Below are positions 44,447-54,881 of a stretch of DNA of 64,000 nt, piece by piece. The notes below the pieces were generated by a model. That model saw nothing but the letters and a program-made list of their open reading frames with translations, did not search any database and had not been told where the DNA came from. The stretch's first letter is position 1. Each line of letters opens with the position of its first letter. The position numbers and the translations under genes were made by a program. Origin of the DNA: Crenobacter luteus (GTDB taxonomy: Bacteria > Pseudomonadota > Gammaproteobacteria > Burkholderiales > Chromobacteriaceae); assembly GCF_004345725.1 (NCBI RefSeq), contig NZ_SLXG01000006.1, forward strand, positions 62,001 to 126,000. The letters are read 5' to 3'.

Positions 44447-45457
44447 CTAGCGTCCGGCCGACAAGCTCGCCGCGACGCGGCGCAGCGTCAGCCACGCGTC
44501 GCCCGGCTCGGCACCCTTGATCTGGCGGTCGGCGCGCGCGCACTCGGCCAGCAAGGTCATCAGCGTGCGCGGCCCGACGCGGCGCAAGGCCGGCTCGGCC
44601 AACCTCTGCCGCTCGCCCCACAAGCGCAACTCGCGCGCCAGATCGCGCACGGTGCGGCCGTCCTTGAGGCCTTGGCGCAGCCTGAGCAGCGCGCGCACAT
44701 CCTCGCTCGCCGCCCACAACACCAGCACCGGCGCCTCGCCCTCGGCTTCCAGCCCGTCTAGCATGCGCGCGACGCGCGCGGAATCGCCCGACAGCCACGC
44801 CTCGGACAGCTGGAACACGTCGAAGCGCGCGACGTTGGCGACCGAGGCGCGCAAGTCGTCGAAGGCGATCTCGCCGGCCGGAAACAGCAGCGCGAGCTTG
44901 TCGACCTCCTGGCGCGCAGCCAGCAGGTTGCCCTCGACGCGGTCGGCGAAGAAGGCGAGCGCCTCGGCCGACAGGCTCTGGCCCTGGCGCTTCAGCCGCC
45001 GCGCGATCCAGCCCGGCAGCTCGGCGCGGCCGACGGGCTTGGCCTCGACCACCTGCGCGGCGGCGGCGAGCGCGGTGAACCACTTGCTCGACAGCTGCGC
45101 CTTCTCCAGCTTGGGCAGGATGACGAGGGTCAGCGTGTCGGCCGGCGGCGCGCCGGCCAGATCCTGCAGCGCGGTCGCGCCTTCGGTGCCGGGCTTGCCG
45201 GACGGGATGCGGATCTCGAGCAGGCGCAGCGACGCGAACAGCGACAGGCTCTGGCTGGCTTCATTCAGCCGCGACCAGTCGAAGCCGCCCTCGACGGTCA
45301 GCACCTCGCGCTCGGCGTAGCCGGCCGCGCGCGCGGCGGCGCGGATCGCGTCGGCGGCCTCGAGCGCGATCAGCGCCTCCTCGCCGTGGATCAGGTAAAG
45401 CGGCGCGAGACTGCGGCCGAGCTGGCCGGGCAGCGACTCAGCGGACAGGCTGGGCAT
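44447..45457 (-). CDS. holA: DNA polymerase III subunit delta
   Basis: The clamp-loader wrench subunit that opens the beta clamp. The 336-residue protein fits the family: PLYLIHGEEALIALEAADAI near residue 19, then LTLVILPKLEKAQLSSKWF, and a C-terminal collar domain with ALLRLRQGLKDGRTVRDLAR. Its start lies 20 bases inside lptE, the usual arrangement of leuS-lptE-holA, and indicates translational coupling. It carries a perfect copy of the 12-base motif. Confidence 0.93.
   Translation of the reverse strand: MPSLSAESLPGQLGRSLAPLYLIHGEEALIALEAADAIRAAARAAGYAEREVLTVEGGFDWSRLNEASQSLSLFASLRLLEIRIPSGKPGTEGATALQDLAGAPPADTLTLVILPKLEKAQLSSKWFTALAAAAQVVEAKPVGRAELPGWIARRLKRQGQSLSAEALAFFADRVEGNLLAARQEVDKLALLFPAGEIAFDDLRASVANVARFDVFQLSEAWLSGDSARVARMLDGLEAEGEAPVLVLWAASEDVRALLRLRQGLKDGRTVRDLARELRLWGERQRLAEPALRRVGPRTLMTLLAECARADRQIKGAEPGDAWLTLRRVAASLSAGR
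44594..44605 (-). repeat. AGGTTGGCCGAG motif copy
   Basis: A perfect minus-strand copy within holA, encoding RLAE. Confidence 0.7.
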
Positions 45458-45992
45458 CGCGCGGGACGGCCGGCTTCAGCGACTGCTGTGCCGCCGCCGG
45501 CAAGGGCTTCATATAGGCGAGGCTGCGCGCGAGCTGGTCGGCGGCGTCGCGGCGCATGTCGCGCCACAGGAAGCTCTCCTCCTCCTCCTTGGCCAGCACG
45601 GCCGAGTCGAAGTAGGCGAGGCGGCGGCGCACGATCACGGTGCGCGGCTCGCCGTAGCGTTCGCCGCCGCGCAGCAGCTCGGCGGTCACGCGCAGCGTCA
45701 GCAGGTACTCGTTGACGCGGCCGGCGCGGTTGATCGTCAGGATGTCCTTGGCGCTCGCCTCGTCGCTCAGGCGCAGCACGACCTCGGCCTGGGCGGCCGA
45801 GGTGGCGACGGTCAGGCGCGGGTCGCGCGCGAGCGCCTTGCCGAGTTCCGACATCACGGAACCCTGACCGTCGAGATAGACCGAGGCGAACGGCAGCGGC
45901 GCCAGCGGCGCGGTCAGGCCGCGCAGCTGGAAGCCGCAGGCGGTGAGCGCGAACAGCGAGGCCAGCAGCAACAGCTTGCGGATGAAACGCAT
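45438..45992 (-). CDS. lptE: LPS assembly outer-membrane lipoprotein LptE
   Basis: A lipoprotein plug of the LptD barrel for lipopolysaccharide delivery to the cell surface. The 184-residue protein has a lipoprotein signal with lipobox LTAC (Cys19) followed by GFQLRG, the family opening. Downstream, VVLRLSDEASAKDILTINRAG and TVIVRRRLAYFDSAVLAKEEE are typical. It is positioned between leuS and holA as in most Proteobacteria and overlaps holA by 20 bases. Confidence 0.92.
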   Translation of the reverse strand: MRFIRKLLLLASLFALTACGFQLRGLTAPLAPLPFASVYLDGQGSVMSELGKALARDPRLTVATSAAQAEVVLRLSDEASAKDILTINRAGRVNEYLLTLRVTAELLRGGERYGEPRTVIVRRRLAYFDSAVLAKEEEESFLWRDMRRDAADQLARSLAYMKPLPAAAQQSLKPAVPRDAQPVR

Positions 45993-46028
45993 GGGCTCTC
46001 CGGCGGGGGGCGAGCCCCCCCGAAACGG

Positions 46029-48656
<2,628 letters not shown>

Positions 48657-48840
48657 TTATCCGGTTAAAGCGGTCGGGCTGAACCCGCCCGCGTCGGCGC
48701 GGGCGTGCGGCCAATATCCTCAAACGCCCGATTATAGCGGCGCGGCGAAGTGGCCGACAGTGCGGCAAGTGTCGGAAAAAGCAAAGCTTGCCGGCGCGGG
48801 ACCTGGCCGAGGCGACGCGCCATCATCGGGCGCGCGGCCG

Positions 48841-49773
48841 TCAGCCCCAGCCCTTGGCGACGTCGAGCGCGGCGAGCGTTGCCTCGAGCACGCCCGGCTC
48901 CCATAGCGAGTGGCCGGCGGCGTCGACCATCCGCAACTCGGCCCTCGGCCAACGTTGCGCGAGCTCCCACGCCGACACCGGCGGGCAGACGAGGTCGTAG
49001 CGGCCCTGCACGATGACGCCGGGCAGGTGGGCGATGCGCGCGACGCCGTCCAAGAGCGGCGCGTCGGCGAGGAACAGCCGGTGCACGAAGTAATGCGCCT
49101 CGAGCCGCGCGATCGCGTAGGCGGCGCTGTCGACGCCGCCGGGGGTCGGCGACGGCAGCAGCGTCGCGCACGCGTCCTCGTAGCCGGCCCAGGCGCGCGC
49201 GGCGGCGAGGCGCACGTCCGGGTCGTCGTCGGTCAGGCGCGCGTAGTAGGACGCCAGCAGGTCGCCGCGCTCGGCTTCCGGCAAGGCGGCGAGGAAGGCG
49301 GCGCGCGCCTCGGGCTGGAAGTCGCCCATCTTGTGCATGAACCAGTCGACCTCGCTGTCGCGGCCGAGAAAGACGCCGCGCAGGATCAGCCCGGTCACGC
49401 GCTCGGGGTGCGCCTCGGCGTAGGCGAGCGCCAGCGTGCTGCCCCACGAGCCGCCGACGACCAGCCAGCGCTCGACGCCGAGGTGAACGCGCAGCGCCTC
49501 GATGTCGGCGACCAGGTGGCCGGTGCTGTTGGCCGAGAGTTCGCCGAAGGGCTGCGAGCGGCCGGCGCCGCGCTGGTCGAACAGCACCGCGCGGTAGTGG
49601 TCGGGGTCGAACAGCTGGCGGTGCCGTTCGGAACAGCCGGCGCCCGGCCCGCCGTGCAGGAACAGCGCCGGCGCGCCGCAGGCGCGGCCGACCTCCTCCC
49701 AGTAGAGGCGGTGGCCGTCGCCGACGTCGATGAGGCCGTTCTGGCGCGGCGGAGTCGGAGGGAACAGCGGCAT
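48841..49773 (-). CDS. pip: Proline iminopeptidase
   Basis: A cytoplasmic alpha/beta-hydrolase that removes N-terminal proline from peptides. The 310-residue protein has the oxyanion motif FLHGGPGAG, FDQRGAGRSQPFGE, catalytic Ser109 in VGGSWGSTLALAY, an acid in QGRYDLVCPP and His in DAAGHSLWEP. I chose the ATG at 49773 (MPLFPPTPPRQNGLIDVGDG). It lies 11 bases after the cytochrome b561 gene, so they are likely cotranscribed. Confidence 0.93.
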   Translation of the reverse strand: MPLFPPTPPRQNGLIDVGDGHRLYWEEVGRACGAPALFLHGGPGAGCSERHRQLFDPDHYRAVLFDQRGAGRSQPFGELSANSTGHLVADIEALRVHLGVERWLVVGGSWGSTLALAYAEAHPERVTGLILRGVFLGRDSEVDWFMHKMGDFQPEARAAFLAALPEAERGDLLASYYARLTDDDPDVRLAAARAWAGYEDACATLLPSPTPGGVDSAAYAIARLEAHYFVHRLFLADAPLLDGVARIAHLPGVIVQGRYDLVCPPVSAWELAQRWPRAELRMVDAAGHSLWEPGVLEATLAALDVAKGWG

Positions 49774-49784
49774 CGCGGCGCTCC

Positions 49785-50315
49785 TTAGCGCATGCGCAAG
49801 AGCGTGTTGTCGCGCACCACCAGGTGATGCCACAGGGCCGCCGCGATGTGCAGGCCGACCAGCCACATCACCGCCACCCCGACGGTTTCGTGGATTTCCT
49901 TGAGCACCTTGGCGAAACCCTTGTCCTCGCCGACCAGCGTCGGCAGCGACAGGCCGAGAAGATCGACCGGCTTGCCGTTGTATTGCAGCATCAGCACGCC
50001 GAGCACCGGCAGCGACAGCATGCCGAGGTACAGGAGCATATGGGTCAGGTGCGACAGGCCGGCGACCGCCGCGCTCGGCTTGGGCTCGATCGGCGGCAGC
50101 GGCAGCGCCAGTCGCGACAACAGGCGCGGCAGGACCAACAGGCCGACGACGAGGCCGGGCTGGACGTGGACGGACTGCAGGCCGGCGCGCAGCGGCGTGC
50201 CCTTGGGAAACAGGCCCTTGGCGTAGACGGCGGCCAGCAAGCCGAACACGGCGGCGGCCATAGTCCAGTGCAAGAAACGGGTCAGCGCGTGCGCGCGGGA
50301 ACGGGAAGCGGTCAT
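49785..50315 (-). CDS. Cytochrome b561
   Basis: A 176-residue four-helix inner-membrane dihaem cytochrome, YodB/CybB-like. Haem-ligand histidines are expected in RFLHWTMA, SVHVQPGL, LKEIHETVG and GLHIAAALWHHL, which are all present. It transfers electrons, possibly from ubiquinol to superoxide or another acceptor; the partner is unknown. The ATG at 50315 follows AAGGAG. It is cotranscribed with pip. Confidence 0.9.
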   Translation of the reverse strand: MTASRSRAHALTRFLHWTMAAAVFGLLAAVYAKGLFPKGTPLRAGLQSVHVQPGLVVGLLVLPRLLSRLALPLPPIEPKPSAAVAGLSHLTHMLLYLGMLSLPVLGVLMLQYNGKPVDLLGLSLPTLVGEDKGFAKVLKEIHETVGVAVMWLVGLHIAAALWHHLVVRDNTLLRMR

Positions 50316-50442
50316 CGGTCTACTCCTTGCGAATCGTTGCGGGCCGCAGGTTCACGGCCCGCGCTTTCCATGACGGTCAGATTCCCAGTAGAACACAAGG
50401 CGCGACGCTTGGTTCTGCGCCGCAACAAATCGCTAACAATTT

Positions 50443-51248
50443 TCAGCGCAGCAGGGACAGCAGCATCTCGGTCGCCGTCACGACCATCAGCAGCGCGAAC
50501 GCCTTCTTGAGCTTCGCGACCGGCAGCTTGTGCGCGGCGGCCGCGCCGAGCGGCGCCAGCAATACGGTCAGCGCCATCAGGGTCGCCATCGCCGGCAGGT
50601 AGACGAAGCCGGCCGAGCCCCACGGCAGGCCGTTCGCCTGCCAGCCGCCGGCGAGGTAGCCGAGCGCGCCCGACACGGCGATCGGCCAGCCGAGCGCCGC
50701 GCTGGTCGCGATCGCGCGGTGAATCGGCACGTTGCACCAGCTCATGAACGGCACGCTCATCGAACCGCCGCCGATGCCGACGAAGCTCGAGATCGTGCCG
50801 ATCAGCCCGGCGGCCGACAGTTGGCCGAGCCGGCCCGGCATCGCACGCTGGCCGGCCGGCTTGGCGTTGAAGAACATCTGCAGCGCGATCGCGTAGGCGT
50901 AGACGACGAAAAACCACTTGAGCCCGTCGCTCGGCAGCAGGCCGGCGATCTGGCTGCCGGCGAAGGTGCCGAGCACCACGCCCGGCGCCATGCCGCGCAC
51001 AATGCCCCAGTCGACCGCACCCTTCCTGTGGTGCGCCATCACGCTGGAAAAGCTGGTGAACACCATCACCGCCAGCGAAGTGCCGACCGCCAGATGCTGC
51101 ACGTGCTCGCCGCCCAGGTGCGCCGAACCGAGGAACCACACCATCACCGGCACGATGACGAGGCCGCCGCCGACGCCCAAGAGGCCGGCGAGAAAGCCGG
51201 CGAGCGCGCCGAAGGCGACCAGGCCGAGGAACAGTTCGACGGGCGGCA

Positions 51249-51249
<1 letters not shown>
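50443..51249 (-). CDS. TauE/SafE (DUF81) family sulfite/organosulfonate exporter
   Basis: A 268-residue membrane protein with eight predicted helices. The repeated signatures GALAGFLAGLLGVGGGLVIVP and LIGTISSFVGIGGGSMSVP, one per half, define the family. These proteins move sulfite or sulfur-containing anions. The ATG at 51249 overlaps the stop of the EVE gene (TGATG). Whether it works with the sulfide module 10 kb away is only a guess. Confidence 0.9.
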
Positions 51250-51707
<458 letters not shown>

Positions 51708-51794
51708 CGCTTCATACACCTTTGCAAAAAAAGATCCCCCGTACGCTGACGATGGTTTTCAATCCCGCGCACGACACCCACACGAGGAAATGCC

Positions 51795-51968
51795 ATGAAA
51801 ATCGTCGCCTGCGCGCTCATGCTCGCCGTGCTGTCCGCCTGTACCGTCACGCCGCCGCGGGTCAGCGTCAAACCGATCGAGATCACGCCGCTCGAAGTGA
51901 GCATAGGCGGCGGCGGACACGGCGGCGGCTTCTGCCCACCCGGCCAGGCCAAGAAGGGCCACTGCTGA
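51795..51968 (+). CDS. Small lipoprotein, 57 residues
   Basis: A short gene with an ATG at 51795 behind GAGGAA. The product has a lysine followed by a hydrophobic run and a lipobox LSAC (Cys16), so it is a probable lipoprotein. The mature part contains a run SIGGGGHGGG followed by FCPPGQAKKGHC, a Cys-Pro-Pro-Gly-Gln tail seen in small exported proteins. I do not know its function. It is divergent from the EVE gene and convergent with fcl. Confidence 0.75.
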   Translation: MKIVACALMLAVLSACTVTPPRVSVKPIEITPLEVSIGGGGHGGGFCPPGQAKKGHC

Positions 51969-51987
51969 CGCGCGCCTTCGCCCCGAA

Positions 51988-52563
51988 TCAGCGAAAGCGC
52001 GTCAACCCGGACTCGGTCAGCAGCGCATCCAGCCGCACGTCCCACGGCTCGCGCGGCACCGCGTCGACCTTCTGGCAGTCGAAGGCGACGCCGACGATCA
52101 GCGGCTTGCGCCCGACGCGACGGTGGCGGCGGAAATGCAGCGAGCTGTCGTAGAAGCCGCCGCCCTGGCCGAGCCGGTAGCCGTGCGCGTCGACGCCGAC
52201 CAGCGGCACGAACAGCACGTCGAGCGATTCGGCGCGCACGCGCGGGCCATGGTATTCCCACAAGTGGTAGCGCGGCTCGCGGTACCAGCGGCCGCGGCCG
52301 TCGATCTCGGTGAACCACAGCCGGCGGTGGCGGCGCGGGATGGACGGCACGAACACGCGCGCGCCGCGCCACAGCGCGGCGTTCATCAGCGGCGTCAGGT
52401 CGAGCTCGGAGCCGACGGCGACGTAGGCGCCCAGCCGCTTGCCGCGCCCGATCAGCGCGCGCGCGAGACTGGGCAGACGGGCGGCGGCGGCGGTGCGGTA
52501 GGCGGGGGAGAGCTTGGCGCGGGCGCGCCTCAGGGTACGACGCAGGACGGTCTTGTCTTGCAC
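51988..52563 (-). CDS. fcl: 5-formyltetrahydrofolate cyclo-ligase
   Basis: Converts 5-formyl-THF to 5,10-methenyl-THF with ATP. About 191 residues from a GTG at 52563 (MQDKTVLRRTLRRARAKLS). The signature DVLFVPLVGVDAHGYRLGQG followed by GFYD and the N-terminal YRTAAAARL are typical of YgfA/MTHFS. The open frame upstream crosses the 6S RNA and was rejected. The zapA - 6S RNA - fcl order matches the conserved zapA-ssrS-ygfA arrangement. Confidence 0.9.
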   Translation of the reverse strand: MQDKTVLRRTLRRARAKLSPAYRTAAAARLPSLARALIGRGKRLGAYVAVGSELDLTPLMNAALWRGARVFVPSIPRRHRRLWFTEIDGRGRWYREPRYHLWEYHGPRVRAESLDVLFVPLVGVDAHGYRLGQGGGFYDSSLHFRRHRRVGRKPLIVGVAFDCQKVDAVPREPWDVRLDALLTESGLTRFR

Positions 52564-52578
52564 GTCTGGGTCCGGGGC

Positions 52579-52611
52579 AAAAAAATCGGGCCGCCCTAGT
52601 GGACGGCCCGA
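52579..52611 (-). terminator. Intrinsic terminator after 6S RNA
   Basis: On the minus strand a stem TCGGGCCG / CGGCCCGA with a 10-base loop is followed by T7, 16 bases before the fcl start. It ends 6S RNA or attenuates fcl. Confidence 0.8.
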
Positions 52612-52623
52612 GGCGTTGGGGGA

Positions 52624-52806
52624 TCCCCCCACAGATGTCGGTCCGGCAAAATTCGCTTGAACCCTGTTTCCAGGGGGCCACCTGCCTGGCGCTTCGGGCG
52701 CGTTCCGCAAGGGGAACGCGACGCACCCGCGCCGTAGATGCTAGCGGCCAGAGCGAACGCATTGGTTCAAAGGAATTGTGCGCCTTCTCGAACACCGCAG
52801 GGGGAA
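52624..52806 (-). ncRNA. ssrS: 6S RNA (candidate)
   Basis: About 180 nt between zapA and fcl, the standard position of ssrS. The terminal stem CCCCC at the 5' end (52800-52804) pairs with GGGGG at the 3' end (52626-52630). The 3' half contains CCTGGAAACAGGGTTCAAG, resembling the conserved 6S 3' side. 6S RNA sequesters the sigma-70 holoenzyme in stationary phase. The ends are approximate, and the primary sequence is diverged. Confidence 0.7.
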
Positions 52807-52831
52807 AAAGAAACGTTTCCCGCCATTCCCG

Positions 52832-53149
52832 TCACACGGAGAACGGCGCCGGTTTGTTCGCGTCGAGCGCGGCGTCGGCCGCCGCACTCATGCCGCGTAT
52901 TTTACGCTGAAACTCGGCCATCTCCAAGCCGTCGCCGACCTTGGTCTTCAGCAGGTCGTGCGCGATGTTCAGCGCGGCCATGATCGCGATCTTGTCGGCG
53001 TCGACGATCTTGCCGGCGCCCTGGATCAGGTTCATCTTGTCCTGCAGCAGACGGACCGCCTCCAAGAGCGTGTCGCGCTCGTCGGCCGGCGTGCCGACCG
53101 CGAAGTGGCGACCCAAGAGCTCGATGTCGACCTGGACGATGTCGCTCAT
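52832..53149 (-). CDS. zapA: Cell division protein ZapA
   Basis: A 105-residue FtsZ-bundling protein. The N-terminal domain VDIELLGRHFAVGTPADERDTL and the coiled coil (KMNLIQGAGKIVDADKIAIMAALNIAHDLL) match ZapA. The ATG at 53149 overlaps the stop of the upstream coiled-coil gene (ATGA). It is followed by 6S RNA and fcl, a conserved order. Confidence 0.92.
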   Translation of the reverse strand: MSDIVQVDIELLGRHFAVGTPADERDTLLEAVRLLQDKMNLIQGAGKIVDADKIAIMAALNIAHDLLKTKVGDGLEMAEFQRKIRGMSAAADAALDANKPAPFSV

Positions 53150-53355
53150 GCGGACTCCTCCTCGTCGCGCGGCAGGCGCTCGATCAGCGCCGCCACCCGG
53201 TTGCGGGTTTCTTCCAGCCGGAACTTGAGCTCGGCGTTTTCCTTCAGCGCCGCCGCCAGCGCCTCGGCCAACCTTGCATTCTGCGCGCCGGCCTCGCCGA
53301 GCGCGGCGATCAGCGCCGCGACGCGGCTTTCGAGATACTCGAGATCGTGTTCCAT
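53146..53355 (-). CDS. Small coiled-coil protein (TIGR02449 / ZapB-like)
   Basis: A 69-residue protein that is almost one continuous coiled coil (HDLEYLESRVAALIAAL, then RLAEALAAALKENAELKFRL). Such proteins sit directly upstream of zapA in many Proteobacteria and may assist division. I chose the ATG at 53355 (MEHDLEYLESRV). It overlaps zapA by 4 bases and carries a perfect copy of the window-wide motif. Confidence 0.85.
   Translation of the reverse strand: MEHDLEYLESRVAALIAALGEAGAQNARLAEALAAALKENAELKFRLEETRNRVAALIERLPRDEEESA
53263..53274 (-). repeat. AGGTTGGCCGAG motif copy
   Basis: A perfect minus-strand copy within the coiled-coil gene, encoding RLAE. Confidence 0.7.
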
Positions 53356-53376
53356 GGGGGCGAGCATAGCGGCCGC

Positions 53377-54258
53377 TCAGCGCGGCGTCAAACCGAGCCG
53401 GCCGCGCGCTTTTTCGAGCGCCGCGCACACCGCGCCCATGCCGTCGACCAGCCGCGGACCGGGCCGGCCGACCAGGTCGCCGGGCAGCACGTAGCGGGTG
53501 CCGGCGGCGACCGCCGGCAGCGTTTTCCAGCGGCTCCAGGCCGCCAGCGTCGCCGCGTCGTTGGCCAGCATCACCTGCGGCCGCGCGGCGAGCACGGTCT
53601 CGACCGACACCTGCGGCGCCGGCAGCGGCAGCTTGCCGAACACGTTGCGGCCGCCGCAGCTCTCCACCATCTGGCCGACGAAGCTCGTGTCGCTGACGGT
53701 GAAGATCGGCGCCGCGCTGACCTGGTAGAACACCGACACCGGCACCCGCCCGGCGTAGCGCCGGCGCAAGCCGGCCAGCCGCGCGCGGTAGCGCGCCGCC
53801 GCCGCGTCGGCGGTCGCGGCGCTGCCGGCCAGCCGGCCGAGCGCGGCGATCTCGACCGCGACGTCGTCGAGCTTCAACGGCCGCGAGATGTAGAGCGGGA
53901 TGCCGAGCGCGCGCAACCGCGCCTCGTCGCGCACGCCGAGGCCGTCGCGCCAGGCGACCACGAGGTCGGGACGCTGGCGCACCAGCGCCTCGAGGCTGAA
54001 GCCCATCACGCCGCCGACGCGCGGCAGCCGCGCCGCCTCGGGCGGGAAGTCGCTGTAGTCGACCGCCGCGACCACGCGCGCGCCGGCGCCGGCCGCGTAC
54101 AACAGCTCGACCGCGTGCGGCGACAGCGCGACGATGCGCGCGGCAGGGTGCGCCAGCGTCACCGTGCGGCCGGTGGCGTCGTGGACGGCCACCGTCGCGT
54201 GCGCGGCGCCGGCCGCCAGCGCCGCGCACGCGGCCAGCCCCCGGATGGACCGCCTCAT
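53377..54258 (-). CDS. btuF: Cobalamin ABC transporter substrate-binding protein (BtuF-like)
   Basis: A 293-residue periplasmic binding protein. A signal peptide (about 1-21) is followed by two lobes typical of the class III fold, with IVALSPHAVELLYAAGAGARVV and the interlobe region before a long helix. The family also includes siderophore binders, but the location behind btuB-cobU and a cobalamin riboswitch makes B12 the likely ligand. The ATG at 54258 overlaps the cobU stop (ATGA). No btuC or btuD permease follows; the next genes are zapA and its partner. Confidence 0.85.
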   Translation of the reverse strand: MRRSIRGLAACAALAAGAAHATVAVHDATGRTVTLAHPAARIVALSPHAVELLYAAGAGARVVAAVDYSDFPPEAARLPRVGGVMGFSLEALVRQRPDLVVAWRDGLGVRDEARLRALGIPLYISRPLKLDDVAVEIAALGRLAGSAATADAAAARYRARLAGLRRRYAGRVPVSVFYQVSAAPIFTVSDTSFVGQMVESCGGRNVFGKLPLPAPQVSVETVLAARPQVMLANDAATLAAWSRWKTLPAVAAGTRYVLPGDLVGRPGPRLVDGMGAVCAALEKARGRLGLTPR

Positions 54259-54785
54259 GCCCCCTCCCCCTTCAACACCAGCGGCAGGCCGCAGGCGACC
54301 AGGCTGACGCGGTCGGCCCGCGCCGCGAGGTCCTGGTTGAGCCGACCCAGTTCGTCGACGAAGGCGCGCGTCGCCGCGCCCAGCGGCACCACGCCCCAGC
54401 CGATCTCGTTCGTCACCAAAAGCAGCGTGCCCGGCAGGCCGGCCAGCGTCGCCAAGAGCCGCGCGCGCGCCTCGGGCCAAGGTTGGCCGAGCCCGTCCTC
54501 GTCGACAAAGTGCATCAGCCACATCGTCATGCAGTCGACCAAGAGCAGCGTGTCGGGCGCGGCGTGGGTGGCCAGCGCGTCGGCGAGCCCGGCGCCGGTC
54601 TCGACGCAGCCCCAGTGGGCCGGACGGCGCGCGCGGTGGTGCGCGACGCGCGCGGCGAACTCGGCGTCGGCGGCGTCGCACGCGGCGGTGGCGAGGTAGA
54701 CGACCGGGCCCGCGTGCGCGAGCGCGAGCGTTTCGGCGTGGCGGCTCTTGCCGGAGCGGGCGCCGCCGCTGATCAGGTGGAGCAT
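54255..54785 (-). CDS. cobU: Adenosylcobinamide kinase / guanylyltransferase
   Basis: Phosphorylates adenosylcobinamide and converts it to GDP-cobinamide. The 176-residue protein has the P-loop GGARSGKS at 7-14, the guanylylated-histidine region ARVAHHRARRP near 49-50, and LVTNEIGWGVVP. I chose the ATG at 54785 (MLHLISGG). It follows btuB across a terminator-like hairpin and is coupled to btuF by a 4-base overlap. It carries a perfect motif copy. Confidence 0.93.
   Translation of the reverse strand: MLHLISGGARSGKSRHAETLALAHAGPVVYLATAACDAADAEFAARVAHHRARRPAHWGCVETGAGLADALATHAAPDTLLLVDCMTMWLMHFVDEDGLGQPWPEARARLLATLAGLPGTLLLVTNEIGWGVVPLGAATRAFVDELGRLNQDLAARADRVSLVACGLPLVLKGEGA
54480..54491 (+). 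repeat. AGGTTGGCCGAG motif copy
   Basis: A perfect plus-strand copy antisense to cobU, encoding part of GLGQP. Confidence 0.7.
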
Positions 54786-54832
54786 GGCAAATGGCCCGAC
54801 AACCCGGGCGCACGAGGCGACCGGAAAGCATG

Positions 54833-54864
54833 AAAAAAGCGGCCGCCCCATCGGCCGGCCGCTG
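54833..54864 (-). terminator. Terminator-like hairpin between btuB and cobU
   Basis: On the minus strand GCGGCCGGCCG / GCGGCCGC folds and is followed by T6. It could end btuB and leave only read-through for cobU-btuF. Confidence 0.65.
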
Positions 54865-54881
54865 CCCGAAAGCGCTGCGCC

